A DNA stretch of 38,274 nt from Geminicoccaceae bacterium (GTDB taxonomy: Bacteria > Pseudomonadota > Alphaproteobacteria > Geminicoccales > Geminicoccaceae), in NCBI GenBank assembly GCA_025062095.1, contig JANXAZ010000033.1, positions 1 to 38,274 of the forward strand, in the 5' to 3' direction. Positions 35,564 through 38,274 of the stretch are shown one piece after another. The notes beneath the pieces were generated by a model. It had not been told where the DNA came from and ran no database searches. It saw nothing but the letters and a program-made list of their open reading frames with translations. Made by a program: the position numbers and the translations under genes. Numbering within the stretch: the stretch's first letter is position 1; the number at the start of each line of letters is the position of its first letter.

Positions 35564-37102
35564 ATGGAGAGCACCGGGTTCGGCCGCGGCGAGATCCTGC
35601 GGGTGGCCGAGGCGGTCGCCCAGGAGAAGGGCATCAGCACGAGCGAGGTGATCGCCGCCATGGAGCAGGCGATCCAGACCGCCGCGCGCCGCAAATACGG
35701 CATGGAGCACGAGATCGTCGCCGAGATCGATCGGCGCACGGGCGAAATCCGACTCTATCGCGAGCTCGAGGTGGTCGAGCAGGTCGAAAACCCCTCCAAG
35801 CAGATCACCCTGGACGAAGCGCGCGAGCGCAATCCGGCGGCGCAGATCGGCGATCACATCCTCGAGCCCCTGCCGGCGATCGATCTCGGGCGGATCGCGG
35901 CGCAGAGCGCCAAGCAGGTGATCGTGCAGAAAGTGCGCGACGCCGAGCGCGAGCGGCAGTACAACGAATACAAGGACCGCATCGGCGAGATCGTGGTCGG
36001 GGAGGTCAAGCGCGTGGATCGTTCCGGCATCCTCGTCGACCTCGGCCGTGCCGAGGCGTTCCTGCGCCACGACGAGATGATCCCGCGCGAGATTTTCCAC
36101 GTCAAAGATCGGATCCGCGCCTATATCTACGACGTCAGGCACGAGAGCCGGGGTCCGCAGATCTTCCTTTCCAGGACTCATCCCGGCTTCATGATCAAGT
36201 TGTTCGAGCAGGAAGTTCCCGAAATCTACGACGGCATCATCGAGATCAAGGCCTGCGCCCGGGATCCCGGCTCGCGCGCCAAGATCGCGGTCTACTCGCG
36301 CGACAGCAGCATCGATCCGGTGGGGGCGTGCGTGGGCATGCGCGGCTCGCGCGTGCAAGCGGTGGTCCAGGAGCTCGGCGGGGAGAAGGTCGACATCATC
36401 CCGTGGTCGCCCGACCCGGCGACCTTCGTGTGCAACGCGCTCGCCCCGGCGGAAGTCTCCAAGGTGGTGCTCGATCCGGAGGCCAAGCGGATCGAGGTCA
36501 TCGTCCCCGACCACATGCAGCACATCGCCATCGGCCGCCGGGGGCAGAACGTGCGCCTGGCCAGCCAGCTCACCGGCTGGGACATCGACATCGTCTCGGA
36601 GAGCGAAGATTCCGAGCGGCGCCAGCGCGAGTTCAAAGAGCTCACCGAGATGTTCGTGAACGCCTTGAACGTCGACGAGGTGATCGCGCAACTCTTGGTG
36701 AGCGAAGGCATCGGCTCGGTCGAGGAGCTCGCCCTCGTGCCCGAAGAGGAGCTCGCGCGGATCGAGGGATTCGACGAAGAGATCGCGCAGGCCCTCAAGG
36801 AACGGGCGCAGAGCTGGCTCGAGGAGCGGCGCCAGGCGCTCGAGGCCGAGGCGCGCGAACTCGGCGTCAAAGACGATCTCTTGAACTTCGGGCGGCTCGA
36901 CCTCGAGACGATCATCAAGCTCGCCCGCCAGGGCATCAAATCGCTCGAAGATCTGGCCGATCTGGCCGGTGACGAGCTCGCCGAGATGTTGCCGGGTTCG
37001 GGTCTTTCCGAGGCCGAGGCGGGAGCCATCGTCATGGACGCGCGGGTCCGTCTCGGCTGGGTGGCTCCGACCGAAGCCGCGGAGGCGACGGCGTCGGCGT
37101 GA
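35564..37102 (+). CDS. nusA: Transcription termination/antitermination protein NusA
   Basis: 512 aa RNA polymerase-associated factor. Order: N-terminal RNAP-binding domain (about 1-130, [20 protein letters not shown]), S1 domain (about 138-205, [22 protein letters not shown]), two KH domains (about 205-345, with [21 protein letters not shown] and [21 protein letters not shown]), then two acidic AR-type helix-hairpin-helix repeats (about 365-500), as in most Proteobacteria. GAAGGAGAGC gives a strong ribosome binding site for ATG 35564. It overlaps the next gene (GTGA). Confidence 0.97.
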   Translation: MESTGFGRGEILRVAEAVAQEKGISTSEVIAAMEQAIQTAARRKYGMEHEIVAEIDRRTGEIRLYRELEVVEQVENPSKQITLDEARERNPAAQIGDHILEPLPAIDLGRIAAQSAKQVIVQKVRDAERERQYNEYKDRIGEIVVGEVKRVDRSGILVDLGRAEAFLRHDEMIPREIFHVKDRIRAYIYDVRHESRGPQIFLSRTHPGFMIKLFEQEVPEIYDGIIEIKACARDPGSRAKIAVYSRDSSIDPVGACVGMRGSRVQAVVQELGGEKVDIIPWSPDPATFVCNALAPAEVSKVVLDPEAKRIEVIVPDHMQHIAIGRRGQNVRLASQLTGWDIDIVSESEDSERRQREFKELTEMFVNALNVDEVIAQLLVSEGIGSVEELALVPEEELARIEGFDEEIAQALKERAQSWLEERRQALEAEARELGVKDDLLNFGRLDLETIIKLARQGIKSLEDLADLAGDELAEMLPGSGLSEAEAGAIVMDARVRLGWVAPTEAAEATASA

Positions 37103-37752
37103 GCGCGAACACCCTCCTGTTCGAACCCGAACCGGCCGCGCGCGGCCGTCGCCGCTCGATCGCGACGCGCGGCGAGGGCGCGCGGGCGGGGATGATCCGC
37201 TTCGTCCTCGGCCCCGAGGGAACCGTCGTTCCCGACCTCGCCGAGCGGCTGGGCGGGCGCGGCCTGTGGCTGGAAGCCGATCGCGCGCGGATCCTCGAGG
37301 CGATCCGCAAGAACCTTTTCGCCAAAGCGGTGCGCGCCCCGGTACGGCCGGCGCCCGATCTGCTCGACTGCATCGAGCGGGGGCTCCGGCGGCGCTGTCT
37401 CGACCTCCTGGGCCTCGCCCGGCGCGCGGGCGCGGTGGTGGCCGGCCACGATCAGGTCGAAGCGGCGCTGCGCAAGGGGGGCGTCGCGGTGCTCCTGCTC
37501 GCGCGCGATGCCGCGAGCGAGGCCGAGAAGCTCGTGCGCCGCGCGGGTGCGACGCCGGCGTTCCGTATCTTCGAGCGCGACGAGCTCGGCGCCGCGCTCG
37601 GGCGCGAACATCTCGTCTACGTCGCGGTGCTGCGGGGCGCCCTCGCCGATCGGCTGCTGCGGGAGCTGTCGCGGCTTTCGGGCGTGCTCGCAGGCGCGCG
37701 CGCGGACGACCGGGGCGGAAACGGAACTCGAGTGGGCGGTGACGATCGATGA
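37099..37752 (+). CDS. YlxR (DUF448) - L7Ae-like RNA-binding fusion protein
   Basis: 217 aa. The N-terminal part (about 17-90) is a YlxR/DUF448 domain: [30 protein letters not shown], then [14 protein letters not shown]. The C-terminal part (about 98-190) is an L7Ae/S12e-like RNA-binding fold: [30 protein letters not shown]. This fusion between nusA and infB is common in Alphaproteobacteria. The usual R-x-C-I-V-T start of YlxR reads RRSIATRG here, so the conserved Cys is missing. GTG 37099 overlaps the nusA stop; the 3' end overlaps infB (ATGA). Confidence 0.9.
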   Translation: MSANTLLFEPEPAARGRRRSIATRGEGARAGMIRFVLGPEGTVVPDLAERLGGRGLWLEADRARILEAIRKNLFAKAVRAPVRPAPDLLDCIERGLRRRCLDLLGLARRAGAVVAGHDQVEAALRKGGVAVLLLARDAASEAEKLVRRAGATPAFRIFERDELGAALGREHLVYVAVLRGALADRLLRELSRLSGVLAGARADDRGGNGTRVGGDDR

Positions 37753-38274
37753 CGGATGCGAAGAGCGAGGACAAGAACCTGCGGATCGGCATCGCCAGGC
37801 CGGTGACGCCGCGGATCGAGCTCAAGAAGACCGTGGAAAGCGGCGTCGTGCGCCAGAGCTTCAGCCACGGTCGCAGCAAGGCGGTCGCGGTCGAGGTCAA
37901 GCGCAGCCGCCCGCTCGCCGGCCGTCCCGGGGCCGTGGCCCCGACCGCGCCGCAGGCGCCGGCGGCGCCGGCCGCCGCTCCCGCCGCGCCGGTGCGGCCG
38001 GCCGCGCAACCGCCGGCGGCACCCGCCGCGCCTTCCGCCCCGATCCGGCCGGTCGCACCGGCGCCGCGTCCGACGGTCGCCCGACCCGCGGGCCCGACGG
38101 TCATTCAGCCGGTCAGCCCCGCGCCCGCGGCCAAAGCGCCGGCCGCACCCGCCCCGACCGCGGCACCGTCTCCTCCCGCCGCACCGCCCGCGGCGCCGAC
38201 CGCTCCCGCCGCGGCACCGGCCGCACCCGCGGCCCCGCCGGCGCCGCCCGCCGCGGCGGCCGCCGAGCCGGTCA
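37749..38274 (+). CDS. infB: Translation initiation factor IF-2, N-terminal part (cut by window end)
   Basis: 175 codons visible, open to the window edge. ATG 37749 overlaps the preceding stop. The N-terminus with [20 protein letters not shown] and AVAVEVKR is the typical alphaproteobacterial IF-2 start. It is followed by a long Pro/Ala-rich low-complexity linker from about residue 58 onward. The GTPase and fMet-tRNA-binding domains would lie beyond the window. Gene order nusA-ylxR-infB supports the call. Confidence 0.92.
   Translation, partial: MTDAKSEDKNLRIGIARPVTPRIELKKTVESGVVRQSFSHGRSKAVAVEVKRSRPLAGRPGAVAPTAPQAPAAPAAAPAAPVRPAAQPPAAPAAPSAPIRPVAPAPRPTVARPAGPTVIQPVSPAPAAKAPAAPAPTAAPSPPAAPPAAPTAPAAAPAAPAAPPAPPAAAAAEPV

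Noticed and set aside
34208-38104. A 1298-codon minus-strand frame antisense to trmB, rimP, nusA and infB
   Set aside because: It spans several real genes and intergenic control sites on the other strand and shows shadow composition only; not a giant gene.
37930-38274. Pro/Ala-rich repeat region as a separate low-complexity gene
   Set aside because: It is continuous with the infB start and such linkers are normal in alphaproteobacterial IF-2.
1-38274. A novel defence, mobile or biosynthetic system
   Set aside because: Nearly every gene is a recognised housekeeping or regulatory gene in a familiar alphaproteobacterial order. No transposase, integrase, toxin-antitoxin pair, cas gene or reverse transcriptase was seen.

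Overview
The window is a GC-rich, gene-dense stretch of a bacterial chromosome, most likely from an alphaproteobacterium (Rhodospirillales-like is my best guess, from recall of gene order rather than a search). The pointers are the short form of ProS (429 aa), the uvrC-pgsA-moaD-moaE and glnD-murJ-trpS runs, a ccmDEFGHI block, a MucR/Ros-type regulator, a small HTH gene between lnt and metK, and a YlxR-L7Ae fusion between nusA and infB. GTG and TTG starts are common, and most neighbouring genes overlap by four bases (ATGA, GTGA or TTGA), so much of the window is translationally coupled.

Layout. 1-1.7 kb: an unrecognised glycine-rich protein, then what looks like a frame-broken gene. 1.74-5.9 kb: proS, lolC/E and lolD (lipoprotein release), then an EamA-type transporter. 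5.9-6.9 kb: a small cysteine-containing secreted protein and a Met/His-rich DUF305 protein, probably metal-related, closed by a hairpin terminator. 6.95-10.2 kb: uvrC, pgsA, moaD, moaE. 10.28-12.96 kb: a membrane CHASE4-PAS-GGDEF-EAL protein whose ribosome binding site lies in a hairpin. 13.2-18.3 kb, minus strand: ccmD-E-F-G-H-I, the haem-delivery and apocytochrome-ligation half of cytochrome c maturation. 18.4-23.8 kb: glnD, murJ, trpS. 24.4-26.2 kb: nfuA, a divergent tsaB, rimI. 26.1-26.9 kb: tusA-like gene (minus) divergent from mucR (plus). 27.0-33 kb: a possible leader peptide, miaB, phoH, ybeY, corC-like, lnt and an HTH gene. 33-34.9 kb: metK and trmB. 35.0 kb to the end: promoter and hairpin leader, then rimP, nusA, ylxR-L7Ae and the start of infB (cut by the window edge).

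The functions are mostly housekeeping: translation and its factors, tRNA modification, envelope lipoproteins, cytochrome c assembly, nitrogen sensing, DNA repair and molybdopterin synthesis. I saw no tRNA or rRNA gene, insertion sequence, prophage, CRISPR array or defence system. I did not find a convincing new multi-gene system. The observations most worth a second look are the frame-broken start of the window, an SD-masking hairpin ahead of the c-di-GMP gene, a MucR with an incomplete zinc site, a TsaB without its usual N-terminal motif, a candidate 20-residue leader peptide coupled to miaB whose first residues match YbeY, and the rimP leader.
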